Positions 17,836-27,146 are shown, counted from the stretch's first letter. The stretch is 64,000 nt of DNA from OMIW01 sp044235645 (GCA_044235645.1 JBIIHQ010000007.1:91557-155556), one strand, 5' to 3'. Made by a program: numbers and translations. Notes: generated from the sequence alone by a model not told the origin.

Positions 17836-18060
17836 TCAACGTTGCTTTGTGATAAGCTTCCCCTCGTCGGTTTTATAATAATGGCAAGAGTCAACGGTTG
17901 GATCTCCGTCCGAATATTGTTTACGCCCAGTGTCGAGGTGCAGATACGCACCCGACGACCTGAACGGAGATTGGTCAAGCAATTCATGCAAAACCTCGTG
18001 TCTGAGGGCAGCGACATTGCTTTCTATCTGTTCGGATGAGGCCTCCCCTTGTTCCATCAT
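17836..18060 (-). CDS. possible small protein (74 aa)
   Basis: Starting at the ATG at 18060 the frame reads as a hydrophilic protein with a helical N-terminus (EQIESNVAALRHEVLHELL) and a C-terminal segment containing CHYYKTDEGK. No family is recognised. A plus-strand frame of similar length (17881-18039) covers the same bases and is followed by a good terminator, so strand assignment is unsettled and an RNA gene is also possible. No clear ribosome-binding site is visible for either. Confidence 0.3.
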   Translation of the reverse strand: MMEQGEASSEQIESNVAALRHEVLHELLDQSPFRSSGAYLHLDTGRKQYSDGDPTVDSCHYYKTDEGKLITKQR

Positions 18061-18093
18061 CCACACCAACCCGAGAGGTGGTGTGGATTTTTT
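18061..18093 (+). terminator. rho-independent terminator
   Basis: CCACACCA (18061-18068) and TGGTGTGG (18079-18086) form a perfect 8-bp stem with a 10-base loop, followed by A and a run of six T. The orientation points to a plus-strand transcript ending here, although no confident plus-strand gene precedes it. Confidence 0.65.
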
Positions 18094-18216
18094 CCTTCGA
18101 AGATTCCTCAGCTCGCCGACATAGTCCCCGGCGATATCGATGTATCCTCACTGACTAGGCATCCATCGCCCTATCACTTCGGTGTCACCGTAAAACTCGT
18201 CTCTGTACACCTGCCT

Positions 18217-19755
18217 CTACTCCCACTCAATCGTCGCCGGAGGCTTACTTGAGATGTCAAGAACCACTCGATTGATACCGGGTACTTCGTTGCAAATGCG
18301 GCTACTCATCCGCCTGAGCAGTCCTTCGGGGAGATGCACCCAATCAGCAGTCATCCCATCATCAGAGCTCACTACCCGAATCGCTATCGCTTGCTCGTAA
18401 GTGCGGTTATCACCCATAACCCCCACTGAATTAACCGGTAGAAGAACCGCAAAGCTTTGCCATACGGTATCGAGCAATCCGGCTACCTCCATTTCATGTC
18501 GAATAATCGCGTCGGCTTCCCTCACAAGACGGAGCTGCCCCTCATTGATCGCACCGAGAATTCGCACCGCCAATCCCGGGCCGGGAAACGGTTGTCGCTT
18601 TAGCAGCTTGCTTGCGATCTGTAACGATGCTCCCACCGCGCGGACCTCATCTTTAAAGAGCTCTCTCAGCGGCTCGATCAGAAGAAGTTTCATACGCTCG
18701 GGAAGACCCCCAACGTTGTGATGAGTCTTTATCGTCGCCGATGGCCCTCGGACCGACATACTCTCGATGACATCGGGATAAAGGGTGCCCTGGACCAGAT
18801 GGGTGACGTTCGAGATGCGATGCGCCTCCTCGTCGAAAACATCTATAAATGTTCTACCTATGATTTTGCGCTTTTGCTCGGGATCGGTCACCCCAGCGAG
18901 CGCGGTGAGAAATCGCTCCGAAGCATCGACCGCTATCACATGGAGCCCGAGCCCCTCAGGCCCGAGATTACGCACGACCTCTTCTGCCTCTCCCTTTCTC
19001 AAAAGCCCATTGTCAACGAACACACAATGGAGCCGCTCTCCTATCGCTCGATGAACGAGCACCGCTGCAACGGTTGAATCGACTCCTCCACTGAGACCAC
19101 ACACGACCTGAGCCCCCGAAGGCACCTGCGCGCGGATTGTTGCAATGGCCGCCTCGACGAAGTCCTCTGGATTCCAGTTCTTTTCACATCCCGCTATCCG
19201 GAAGAGAAAATTACCGAGAACATCCCGACCACGGGGGGAGTGAACGACCTCGGGATGGAACTGGATCCCGTACTGCCTGGTCTCAACATTTCCCATCGCC
19301 GCTATCGGTGCTCCGATACTCGTTCCATATCGGACAAATCCAGTCGGAAGTGCCTCGACGTGATCGCCGTGGCTCATCCACATAGGGGTGCGGGAGCCAA
19401 GTTCAAATCCCTCGAATATGTCGCTCGAACGCTCGACAGTCAGCTCTGCGTGCCCATACTCGCGTGACTCTCCCCGTCCGAGCAATCCACCTCCGACCTG
19501 AGCCATCAGCTGCATACCGTAACAGATCCCGAGCACTGGAACGTCCCCTCGGAGCCATCCTGCATCAAAGGGAGGTGCATCCTCACCCGTGACGCTTGCA
19601 GGACCACCCGAGAGTATGACGGCACGAACTCCTTCAAACTGAACCGGCGCTGAACAGGGTCGAACCTCACTGTAAACGCCCAATTCGCGAACCCGTCGCG
19701 CGATCAACTGGGTATATTGTGATCCAAAATCGAGGACCAGCACCTTTGCTTCCAT
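18217..19755 (-). CDS. guaA: GMP synthase (glutamine-hydrolysing)
   Basis: A 512-residue enzyme making GMP from XMP, ATP and glutamine, the last step of guanine nucleotide synthesis. The N-terminal class I amidotransferase domain shows the nucleophile Cys78 in GICYGMQL and FHPEVVHSPRG near residue 165. The ATP pyrophosphatase domain has the P-loop CGLSGGVDSTVAA near residue 222. The C-terminal dimerisation domain ends in KPPATIEWE, as usual. Length is typical. AGGGAGAACGGTGC precedes the ATG. It is last in a minus-strand group with der and lies 70 bases after it. Confidence 0.97.
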   Translation of the reverse strand: MEAKVLVLDFGSQYTQLIARRVRELGVYSEVRPCSAPVQFEGVRAVILSGGPASVTGEDAPPFDAGWLRGDVPVLGICYGMQLMAQVGGGLLGRGESREYGHAELTVERSSDIFEGFELGSRTPMWMSHGDHVEALPTGFVRYGTSIGAPIAAMGNVETRQYGIQFHPEVVHSPRGRDVLGNFLFRIAGCEKNWNPEDFVEAAIATIRAQVPSGAQVVCGLSGGVDSTVAAVLVHRAIGERLHCVFVDNGLLRKGEAEEVVRNLGPEGLGLHVIAVDASERFLTALAGVTDPEQKRKIIGRTFIDVFDEEAHRISNVTHLVQGTLYPDVIESMSVRGPSATIKTHHNVGGLPERMKLLLIEPLRELFKDEVRAVGASLQIASKLLKRQPFPGPGLAVRILGAINEGQLRLVREADAIIRHEMEVAGLLDTVWQSFAVLLPVNSVGVMGDNRTYEQAIAIRVVSSDDGMTADWVHLPEGLLRRMSSRICNEVPGINRVVLDISSKPPATIEWE

Positions 19756-19825
19756 GCACCGTTCTCCCTGGTTGCCTTTATCTGTCGTACCACGCCTTAA
19801 CGCTCAGTGAAGAGGCTATACTTCC

Positions 19826-21202
19826 TCAACTCCGGGCCGCTGCCTCGTCAGCCTCTTCACGCGCACTCTTCTTACGGAAGTTAATCTTGATATCAACCCC
19901 CGGAAATGGGTACTCATCACGAAGCGCGTTTTTTATATATCGCTCATATCCGAACCCGAGCCGCGAGGGATGGTTGAGAAAGAGTACGAAGGTCGGCGGC
20001 TCGATACCAGCTTGAACGGCGAACTGAAGCTTTATCGGCTGTCCCCGATATACCGGCGGTGGACGTCTATCGAACGCTGCCCTGAGAACACGATTGAGGT
20101 CTGAGGTTTTTATCCGCAATTTTCTCGCATCGTAGACCTCAGCAACTGTTTCGAGAACCGATGGGCACCGCCGACCGGTAAGTGCCGATACGAAGATGAT
20201 CGGACAATACTTAGCGAATTTGAACACCTCGCGGATTGCCGCCGTAAAGGCATGCACACTCGTGTGGTCTTTCTCTATGAGATCCCATTTATTGACAACG
20301 ACAATAAACCCCTTGCCCCGCTCATGGATGATACCGCCAATTTTAGCGTCCTGCTCGGTTGGCATGCCGTGAGTTGCATCGATGACAAGAACGCCGACAT
20401 CACAACCCGCCACGGCACGGAGGGTCCTCAAGGTACTGTAGCGCTCGACGCTACCGTCCTCGACCTTCGCCCGTTTCCGCAATCCCGCCGTATCAACGAA
20501 AACAAAGTCGCGCCCCTCACGCCTTACTTTAACATCGATACTGTCGCGGGTCGTCCCCGCGACATCTGAGGTTACGAGGCGCGGCTCTCCGAGAATTCGA
20601 TTTATCAGGGTCGATTTACCGACGTTTGGTTTTCCAATTATCGCGACCCGTACCGGCAACTCCTCCTCAGGAGCTTCGGTCGCGAGCTTCCCCGCCGTCT
20701 GCTTAAGATGTATCTCGATCTTTTCAATTAATTCACGGAGACCCTGGTAGTGGGCGGCGCTAAGGATGTGAAGTTCCTCTGCACCGAGCGCATGAAACTC
20801 CGAGGCGGCGATCTGGTGCTCCCCTTTTTCGCACTTATTAACCACCCAGAGGATTGGCTTACCCGACCGACGAACGAGGTCAGCAACCTCCCAATCGAGA
20901 GGATGAACCCCCTCAACTCCATCAAAAAGCGCGATGACCAAGTCCGCCTCACCCACTGCAACTTCTGCCTGTTCCCGCACTAACGCTTGAAGCGTCACAT
21001 CCTCGTCACCAACAACTCCACCGGTATCCACGAGATTGAAGAGGAAACCGTGTCGTTTGACGAGAGAGTATGATCTATCGCGGGTTACCCCGGGAGTGTC
21101 TTCAACGATGGCGAGGCGCCGACCGGCGATGGCATTAAAAAGGGTGGATTTACCGACGTTGGTTCGACCAACGATTGCGACAAGGGGAATTCTGCGGGCC
21201 AT
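19826..21202 (-). CDS. der: ribosome biogenesis GTPase Der (EngA)
   Basis: A 458-residue double Era-like GTPase required for 50S subunit maturation. Both G domains are visible: GRTNVGKSTLFN with DTPGVTR near residues 11-42, and GKPNVGKSTLIN with DVAGTTRDS near residues 190-220. NKCE and NKWD motifs give guanine specificity. The KH-like C-terminal domain follows, with PPVYRGQPIKLQFAVQAG. Length is normal. The mRNA upstream of the ATG is unusual, containing a long hairpin only 40 bases before the start. Rnc lies upstream on the same strand beyond a 338-base structured spacer. Confidence 0.96.
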   Translation of the reverse strand: MARRIPLVAIVGRTNVGKSTLFNAIAGRRLAIVEDTPGVTRDRSYSLVKRHGFLFNLVDTGGVVGDEDVTLQALVREQAEVAVGEADLVIALFDGVEGVHPLDWEVADLVRRSGKPILWVVNKCEKGEHQIAASEFHALGAEELHILSAAHYQGLRELIEKIEIHLKQTAGKLATEAPEEELPVRVAIIGKPNVGKSTLINRILGEPRLVTSDVAGTTRDSIDVKVRREGRDFVFVDTAGLRKRAKVEDGSVERYSTLRTLRAVAGCDVGVLVIDATHGMPTEQDAKIGGIIHERGKGFIVVVNKWDLIEKDHTSVHAFTAAIREVFKFAKYCPIIFVSALTGRRCPSVLETVAEVYDARKLRIKTSDLNRVLRAAFDRRPPPVYRGQPIKLQFAVQAGIEPPTFVLFLNHPSRLGFGYERYIKNALRDEYPFPGVDIKINFRKKSAREEADEAAARS

Positions 21203-21242
21203 AAACTGCTCTTTTTCTTTTCCTCAGGTACTACATAGTGCT

Positions 21243-21432
21243 CCCTGAAAAAGGCATCTTTCTTCGCCTCGTGCTCAAAAAGATGCCTTTTCAGGGGTAC
21301 TCCGGACCATGGGTGGTCCGGTAAACGCCGTCAGGCGTTTGGGCGACGCGGGTGAAATCGCGCTTGAATCGATTTCATCCGCTTGGAGCAGTCCTAAAAT
21401 ACCCGGGGGTGGATTTTTCAGGACCAACCAAA
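21243..21432. repeat. row of five consecutive hairpins between rnc and der
   Basis: Five inverted repeats follow one another with almost no spacing. H1: arms 21243-21261 and 21277-21296, about 19 bp with one bulge. H2: CCGGACCA/TGGTCCGG at 21302-21321 with loop TGGG. H3: AAACGCC/GGCGTTT at 21323-21340 with loop GTCA. H4: about 21348-21360 with 21370-21382, 13 bp including one G-T pair. H5: imperfect GTCCT...AGGAC at about 21391-21430. None is followed by a T-run outside its stem. On the minus strand they would lie in the rnc-der spacer transcript. They could be RNase III targets, an insulator, a structured RNA or a mobile palindromic element. Confidence 0.65.
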
Positions 21433-21540
21433 TATCACTGCATCCACTGCGCCATGAATCGATAAATCGCCATGGACTCACTGATTCACCGCTGTTTTTT
21501 TATCTCCTCATTCTTTCGTTTCTGCGAGCTCCCCCCACGA

Positions 21541-22692
21541 TCATTTTCCCTTTGGATGTACCTTCAAAAGGGCCTCAGCAGCAGCCTGCTGCTGAGATAG
21601 CTTCTTGGTACTACCCCGTCCTCTCCCAAGCACCTCGCCACCAACCTCAACAGCGGAAACAAACTGAGGGCTGTGCTCTGGACCCTCCATGAGCTCGAGG
21701 ATGTACTTAGGGGTCTCTCGCCCGAGCGCGTGCATCAACTCTTGTAACTCCGTCTTTGGATCGCTGGGCGACACTTCGACGATACGGAACCCAAAAAGAT
21801 TGCGGATACTGTGAAGCGCCGTTTCGAATCCCGCCTCCCGATACACCGCACCGAGCACCGCCTCCATCACATCCGCAAGTATCGAGGACCGATCTGCCCC
21901 GCCCGATGCAAATTCTCCGGGGGAAAGCTTTATCATCGGGCCGATATTCAACTCTCGCGCGATGTCGGCGAGTGTGTTCGTATTCACGAGGGCAGCCCGC
22001 AGTTTGGAGAGCTCCCCTTCGGTTGCTCCGGGGTGTGCTTCGAGCAACAGATGCGCCATCGCCAGATCGAGCACGGCATCACCCAGAAACTCGAGTCGTT
22101 CATAGTCACCGGAGTCCCTCGCCGTGACGTGCATCGAGCGGTGGGTAAGCGCCCTCTCGAGCATCTCCATATCGTAGAACCGATGTCGAAAAGCTCGCTC
22201 GAAGAACTCCTTTGGCTCCTCCCCCGCTACCAACGGGGCTATCGGCTCGATCGGAGGAAGGTTTCCCGGTTCCTGAATAAGACCACTACGCCGACGGGGC
22301 ACGATCCGTCCCCTCTTTCCCGCTACACCATCCTCCGGCTTGAGGAAAGGCTCTCCTTTCAACCGAAGAGTCGGCCGTTGGTGATAACCGAGCGGAACAA
22401 CTACCCGCGCTCCGGATCCGCCATCTCCCGCTGCCCCATTGTCCTCGACTCCCCGGTCAGTAGAGCCCGCTGAGTCTACAACCGAATCTTTCGTCAATGC
22501 ACTCATCTCACCATGATTGTCGCGAACAACCTCGCTCGCAGCGTCAGTGCCTTGGCTGGTCGCAATCACCCGAGTACGGCTTTTCTTCTTGACGGTAACA
22601 ACGAAAAGCTCCCGACGCCCCGCCTTACCGGTTCGGACGGCCGACTTATCGTACGGTCCTGATGGGGCCTCTGAATCGTCGTCTCCCGCCAT
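21541..22692 (-). CDS. rnc: ribonuclease III with long N-terminal extension
   Basis: The C-terminal 220 residues are a complete RNase III: the signature ERLEFLGDAVLD near residue 200, the second metal-site region ILADVMEAVLGAVY near residue 270 and a double-stranded RNA-binding domain from about 310 to the end (LQQ-type AAAEALLK terminus). The enzyme cuts structured rRNA precursors and mRNAs. At 383 residues it is about 150 longer than the usual enzyme. The extra N-terminus is low-complexity, charged and probably disordered, with basic patches (KRGRIVPRRR). An internal start near residue 150 cannot be excluded. It follows mnmA by 56 bases. Confidence 0.93.
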   Translation of the reverse strand: MAGDDDSEAPSGPYDKSAVRTGKAGRRELFVVTVKKKSRTRVIATSQGTDAASEVVRDNHGEMSALTKDSVVDSAGSTDRGVEDNGAAGDGGSGARVVVPLGYHQRPTLRLKGEPFLKPEDGVAGKRGRIVPRRRSGLIQEPGNLPPIEPIAPLVAGEEPKEFFERAFRHRFYDMEMLERALTHRSMHVTARDSGDYERLEFLGDAVLDLAMAHLLLEAHPGATEGELSKLRAALVNTNTLADIARELNIGPMIKLSPGEFASGGADRSSILADVMEAVLGAVYREAGFETALHSIRNLFGFRIVEVSPSDPKTELQELMHALGRETPKYILELMEGPEHSPQFVSAVEVGGEVLGRGRGSTKKLSQQQAAAEALLKVHPKGK

Positions 22693-22748
22693 CCTTTCCC
22701 CCTCTTCCCAGACAACATCTCTCTTCAGGTAGCGTACTCACCACCCAC

Positions 22749-23903
22749 TTACACCGCACACTTTTGTCGTACGATCCTGCCCCCTCCGAGCACCTCACGG
22801 TTATCGATACTATACACCACAGCCGCCTGTCCGGGCGACACCGCGACCCAGCTTTCCTCAAATTCTACCTGAAATGTATCGCTATTCACCCTCGTCACCC
22901 GAGATTTTTCCCCCCGATGCCGATGGCGAACCTGTACAAGCGCTGAAATCGTCTCCCCAATGGCAGGTGGATTCGGGGTGCTCCAGGTCGCGAAACCCAC
23001 CTCGAAACTCCGATTTTCCAGAGCGTGGCGAGGGCCGACGATAACAGTTCGCGTATCTGGCTCGATGGTGACGACATAAAGCGGCTCGGCCTCACCTCCT
23101 ATCTGAAGCCCCCGCCGCTGGCCAACCGTAAAGTGATGCACCCCTTCGTGTCGCCCGAGGACCTCGCCCGTCACCGAACGAATATCTCCCGGCTGCGGAC
23201 GGGCTCGCCCAATCCTATCAACAAAAGCCGAAACGGAGCCTGAAACAAAACAGATATCCTGGCTGTCGGGCTTTTCAGCGGTTACCAGCCCGTGTTGGCG
23301 GGCAATCTCGCGCACCTCGGACTTAGACATCGCCCCCACCGGGAAGATTGTTTCGGCGAGATCGGACTGGGTCAAATTATAGAGGAAATAACTCTGATCT
23401 TTTTCGGGGTCGGCGCCCCGTAACAGATGCCATCCTTCCGGCGACCGATGAATCTGGGCATAGTGTCCTGTTGCAACCGCTCTTGAGCCAACCGCTCCCG
23501 CCCTCTCCCTTAATGCTCGAAACTTCACCCGCTGGTTACAATCGATACACGGATTAGGAGTTTCACCCCGTTCGTACGTTTCGACGAACCGATCAATCAC
23601 CTCGTTCCGAAAAACCTCCTCAAAATTGAAAACGTAATAAGGAACTCCTATTTTTGCGGCCACTCGCCGGGCGTCCATAAAATCATTCGGGGCGCAGCAG
23701 GTGGCTCGAGAACTTGAACCACCGTGATTCCGATAATCCCATACCTGCATCGATATCCCGACCGGATGATACCCCTTTTCCCGGAGGAGCAGAGCTGCCA
23801 CGGAGGAATCAACTCCACCAGACATTGCAACTGCTATCATCCCATCCCGCGAGCGAACAACCGATCCTGCGCCCTCGGGAAACGTCTGCTCACGACCACT
23901 CAT
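22749..23903 (-). CDS. mnmA: tRNA-specific 2-thiouridylase
   Basis: A protein of about 384 residues that thiolates U34 of Lys, Glu and Gln tRNAs. The PP-loop is AMSGGVDSSVAALLL near the N-terminus; the first catalytic Cys is in NPCIDCNQRVKF and the second in DSQDICFV, both present. The central GQRRGLQIGG segment and C-terminal barrel are typical. The ATG at 23903 lies seven bases after GGGGG; a GTG at 23912 would add three residues. The cysteine desulfurase gene ends 22 bases before the frame opens, which fits sulfur supply to the same modification. Confidence 0.95.
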   Translation of the reverse strand: MSGREQTFPEGAGSVVRSRDGMIAVAMSGGVDSSVAALLLREKGYHPVGISMQVWDYRNHGGSSSRATCCAPNDFMDARRVAAKIGVPYYVFNFEEVFRNEVIDRFVETYERGETPNPCIDCNQRVKFRALRERAGAVGSRAVATGHYAQIHRSPEGWHLLRGADPEKDQSYFLYNLTQSDLAETIFPVGAMSKSEVREIARQHGLVTAEKPDSQDICFVSGSVSAFVDRIGRARPQPGDIRSVTGEVLGRHEGVHHFTVGQRRGLQIGGEAEPLYVVTIEPDTRTVIVGPRHALENRSFEVGFATWSTPNPPAIGETISALVQVRHRHRGEKSRVTRVNSDTFQVEFEESWVAVSPGQAAVVYSIDNREVLGGGRIVRQKCAV

Positions 23904-23934
23904 ACGACACACCCCCGATATTACCTTTCTTGTA

Positions 23935-25116
23935 TTATGAGCATAACGCCCGTCCCTTCAATCTTTCGATACACTCAGCGACTATCGTGCCCGCCTGATA
24001 AAATCGCTCAGTGTCGGGGTCATCAGTCACCGAAACCCGAACCGTTTCGCGGGCAACCTCCTGCGAGAGCCCTGCTGCGAGGAGCACCGGCGAGGGTCGC
24101 TGGGTTCCGGAGCTGCATGCCGACCCACTCGAGAGAAGTACGCCGTGCAGGTCTGCCGCGACAACGAGAAAATCCGCTGCAACTCCGGGAACCCGAAGGC
24201 TCACCGTATTGGGCACCGTCGGGATCACCGGCGACACCGTGGGCTCAACACCGCCACTTTTCCCGAGCCCCTCAATGAACGCCTCCCTATTAGCCCGCAT
24301 CCGCGCGGCCCGCCCCGAAACACCACCATGGGACGCTATCCACCGAAGGGCGTAATGGATCGAATATATCGCCGCCACCGGTTGAGTGCCCGCTCGCATT
24401 CCCTCCTCCTGAGTCCCCCCTGTCATCTCTGGTTCGAGAAGCACCCCACTCCTCAATACGAGCGCCCCGCCCCCCTGAAGGCCTCCGATTTTATGCCCCG
24501 AAAGGGTTATCGCATCGATCCCCCACTCCGCCATTGCGATTGGAATCCTGCTAACCCCCTGTACGGCGTCAACATGAATCATCGCACTAGGGTTCACTTT
24601 GCGAATTTCCCGAACGATTGATTGAATGGGATAAATGACCCCCGTCTCGTTATTGGCAAGCATTACCGAAATAATGCCCGCCCCCTCGGTCATTTCAGCG
24701 AGTTTTTCAAGAGAGAGCTCATGCCCCGAAACAGGGAGAAGTCGGACCGACCACCCCTCGCGATCCCCGAGGTGACGCACCGTTTCTAGTACCGAGGGGT
24801 GTTCGAAAGGGCTCGATACGATGACTTTTCGCAACGCCCCCTCCGCAAATCCTCGCAGCGCGAGATTATTCGCCTCCGTCGCGCCACTCGTCCAGACCAC
24901 CGCATCACGGGGTCCAGCTCCGACTATCTCCCGCACCGCATCGCGCGCCTCCTCAATTACCGCGCGGGCCCGCTGGCCCGCCTGATGAATCGAGCTCGGA
25001 TTGCCCCAGGTCGCTGACCCCTCGGCAACAGCCGCACACACGCCAGGGACGAGGCCAAAGGTGCCGTTTGCGTCGCAGTTGATAGGTGACGATGAGTTCC
25101 TCTGGCTCGGCATCAT
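23935..25116 (-). CDS. cysteine desulfurase (IscS/NifS class)
   Basis: A 393-residue PLP enzyme that takes sulfur from cysteine as a persulfide. Visible are TSGATEANNLALRG near residue 75, the PLP lysine in LSGHKIGGLQGGGAL near residue 205, and the catalytic Cys in LSSGSACSSGTQRPS near residue 340, the class I loop. The usual N-terminal DNNATT is changed to CDANGTF. It is upstream of mnmA on the same strand, so its likely job is to feed tRNA thiolation; iron-sulfur assembly is also possible. The ATG at 25116 lacks a good ribosome-binding site. Confidence 0.92.
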   Translation of the reverse strand: MMPSQRNSSSPINCDANGTFGLVPGVCAAVAEGSATWGNPSSIHQAGQRARAVIEEARDAVREIVGAGPRDAVVWTSGATEANNLALRGFAEGALRKVIVSSPFEHPSVLETVRHLGDREGWSVRLLPVSGHELSLEKLAEMTEGAGIISVMLANNETGVIYPIQSIVREIRKVNPSAMIHVDAVQGVSRIPIAMAEWGIDAITLSGHKIGGLQGGGALVLRSGVLLEPEMTGGTQEEGMRAGTQPVAAIYSIHYALRWIASHGGVSGRAARMRANREAFIEGLGKSGGVEPTVSPVIPTVPNTVSLRVPGVAADFLVVAADLHGVLLSSGSACSSGTQRPSPVLLAAGLSQEVARETVRVSVTDDPDTERFYQAGTIVAECIERLKGRALCS

Positions 25117-25297
25117 TCAGAGAACAAAAGACAAAGCGGGGTCGATAACCGAACTCCGGTCGGGTTTGTCGAATACAAACGCCACTAGTGTACCAGCTTC
25201 ACGATAAAACTTCACTCGTCAAGATGCCCAATATCGGCCCGGTCGGAGAATTAGTCCGATTTCTTCCAGCATAATAACGACCTCGGAGCGAATTACC

Positions 25298-25672
25298 ATG
25301 ACTTCACGGCGTACCGTCCCTCCTCTCGCCATCATTGGGCTTGCGACCTCCCTCGGGCTTGCGCTGCGAGAGCTCCCTCTCCTCCTAAGACCGACTTCTC
25401 CTTCCACCATCCCGGCGGTTGAAAGCGCGAACGCCGAGGATCTTCTTGCTCGAGGAGAGTGCATCCCCTCTCGCCTCATTCGCGACCCTCGAACCACATT
25501 CCTGCTGCCCGTCGCCTCTCGCGCTCTCGCCGAAACACTTTCCAAAGAGGCTTCTCGCACCCCTTTTGAGCTACGCACGAGAGCCGAGCTCCGAGACCTC
25601 CTCGAGACTGTTCCCGGGATAGGTCCTAAACGCTCAGCACTCCTCCTCCCTCTCTTTTGCAGCCGCGACTAG
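25298..25672 (+). CDS. membrane-anchored helix-hairpin-helix protein (ComEA-like C-terminus)
   Basis: A 124-residue protein. A hydrophobic stretch at about residues 9-30 (PLAIIGLATSLGLALREL) may anchor it, and the C-terminus holds one helix-hairpin-helix unit, RAELRDLLETVPGIGPKRSALLL, of the type in the DNA-uptake protein ComEA. The motif binds DNA non-specifically. Only one hairpin is evident. It precedes motA by 87 bases on the same strand, but nothing links it to motility. A DNA-uptake role is inference. Confidence 0.6.
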   Translation: MTSRRTVPPLAIIGLATSLGLALRELPLLLRPTSPSTIPAVESANAEDLLARGECIPSRLIRDPRTTFLLPVASRALAETLSKEASRTPFELRTRAELRDLLETVPGIGPKRSALLLPLFCSRD

Positions 25673-25759
25673 CCTCTCACGTCCACTCGACCGGGTGTCG
25701 CCTCTTCAGGCATGTCTTTTGCTGGAACCCTCTCGTCAACCTCTGAATGAGTCATTTTT

Positions 25760-26566
25760 ATGACAGCTCCCCTCTCGCACCACGATGACCTCGAGCCCCG
25801 AATTTCAGGCACCCCCTTCGGCTTAGTCGTCACAGCGACGGGGCTCATCGCGCTTGTTCTCGGTATCGCCCTCGCGACAGGCACCGCACGCCAATACCTT
25901 GACATCCCCAGCGTGGCCCTCGTCCTCGGCGGGACGATCGGGGCGACTCTTCTCCAGTATTCAGGTGCAGATATTCATCACTGTGTTCGATCGTTGATCG
26001 CTTCATTTCAGCAGCCCATCCCCTCGCCATTCGAGCGGGCACAACTCATCGTCGAACTTGCTCATAGTGTCCGTGAACATGGACTCCTTACCCTCGAACA
26101 CGCAGCGCTTCGATCTGAGGATCCCTTTCTTCGGTCGGGGCTTCGAATCGCAGCGGATGGGGATAGAATGAACGACCTTCGTCCCCTTCTTGAGAATGAG
26201 ATGTACCGCGCTGAGGATCGGCTCGAGCACGCGGCGGGGGTTCTCACCGCGATGGGTGGATATGCGCCAGCGATGGGCCTGATCGGTACTCTGATTGGTC
26301 TTATCCAGATGCTCTCGTCGCTCAAAGATCCTTCGCTCGTCGGACCGTCGATGTCGCTCGCGCTCGTCTCCACACTCTACGGAGCTCTCGCGGCCAATAT
26401 TTGTTTCCTTCCCCTCGCCGGAAAGCTTCGGGCTCGTAATCAACAGGAGACCCTGCTTCGGCGGATCACGATCGAAGGGGTTTGCGGACTCTCCTCACTC
26501 GAATCGCCAATCCTGTTGACTCAAAGATTGCGAACCTACCTCGTCGGCACCTCGTTCGAAGGGTGA
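25760..26566 (+). CDS. motA: flagellar motor stator protein MotA
   Basis: A 268-residue MotA/PomA-family protein, the ring-forming ion-channel subunit of the flagellar stator in the inner membrane. Four membrane helices are visible: two near the N-terminus (about 20-40 and 46-65) and two near the C-terminus around APAMGLIGTLIGLIQML and MSLALVSTLYGALAANICFLP, which carry the conserved prolines and glycines. The cytoplasmic loop between them is of normal length. It begins a stator/switch/export cluster. The next gene starts four bases after the stop. Confidence 0.92.
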   Translation: MTAPLSHHDDLEPRISGTPFGLVVTATGLIALVLGIALATGTARQYLDIPSVALVLGGTIGATLLQYSGADIHHCVRSLIASFQQPIPSPFERAQLIVELAHSVREHGLLTLEHAALRSEDPFLRSGLRIAADGDRMNDLRPLLENEMYRAEDRLEHAAGVLTAMGGYAPAMGLIGTLIGLIQMLSSLKDPSLVGPSMSLALVSTLYGALAANICFLPLAGKLRARNQQETLLRRITIEGVCGLSSLESPILLTQRLRTYLVGTSFEG

Positions 26567-26570
26567 GGAG

Positions 26571-27146
26571 ATGGATGAGGAATTGGCCATTTCAGCGACC
26601 ATTTCAGAGGGAGAGACTGTGTTGTCTCATCCTGATGACAGCGAAGGTGCTATCGCGGGAAATCACATCCATTCCCTGCCATCCCCTGTCCGTTTCTTTC
26701 CCCGGAGGCGAAGAACCTTTTCGCAGCCACAAGCAACCTTCGACGAGCGATTTACGATGCAGTACACTTCGCTCATTCTCATTCTATTTACCTTTACGGT
26801 GGGTTTTTTTTCTGTTCAACCCTCTCCCCAGTCACCCAACCCTTCGCCAGTAAAGCCGCGACCTCTTACAGCGCTTTCCCTCGCTGATCTCTTCAAACTC
26901 AATGGCGCAGAACCATCAAAAGATGGGCTTGTTCCCCTCTGGCAACTTATCTCACACCACGATGTCTACGCTCGGATCTTCATTCCCCTCGATCCTAGCA
27001 ACGTTGACCTCGGATTCCGACGATACACTGCAATTATCGCGCATGCGGCTTCTGCCAGGGTTCCCGATACATTTTTCTCGGTCGAACTAGTCGAGGGCAT
27101 GACAGAGCCCGCTCACGCAATAATAGAAAAATCTCGTTTGCCGTGA
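26571..27146 (+). CDS. MotB-like protein lacking the membrane aspartate
   Basis: A 191-residue protein with a basic N-terminus, one membrane helix at about 62-82 (MQYTSLILILFTFTVGFF) and an extracytoplasmic domain. Position and layout match MotB, but the ion-binding Asp that MotB carries at the start of the helix is missing. The C-terminal part (ARIFIPLDPSNVDLGFRRY followed by a helix and FFSVELVEG) may be a degenerate OmpA-like peptidoglycan-binding domain; this is my reading from the strand-helix pattern. GAGGAG lies four bases before the ATG. It is coupled to motA and ends ten bases before a second MotB-like gene. It may be a second stator partner or a stator assembly factor. Confidence 0.6.
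   Translation: MDEELAISATISEGETVLSHPDDSEGAIAGNHIHSLPSPVRFFPRRRRTFSQPQATFDERFTMQYTSLILILFTFTVGFFSVQPSPQSPNPSPVKPRPLTALSLADLFKLNGAEPSKDGLVPLWQLISHHDVYARIFIPLDPSNVDLGFRRYTAIIAHAASARVPDTFFSVELVEGMTEPAHAIIEKSRLP

Noticed and set aside
21811..22473. 220-codon plus-strand frame
   Set aside because: It lies entirely antisense to rnc, whose signatures are unambiguous.
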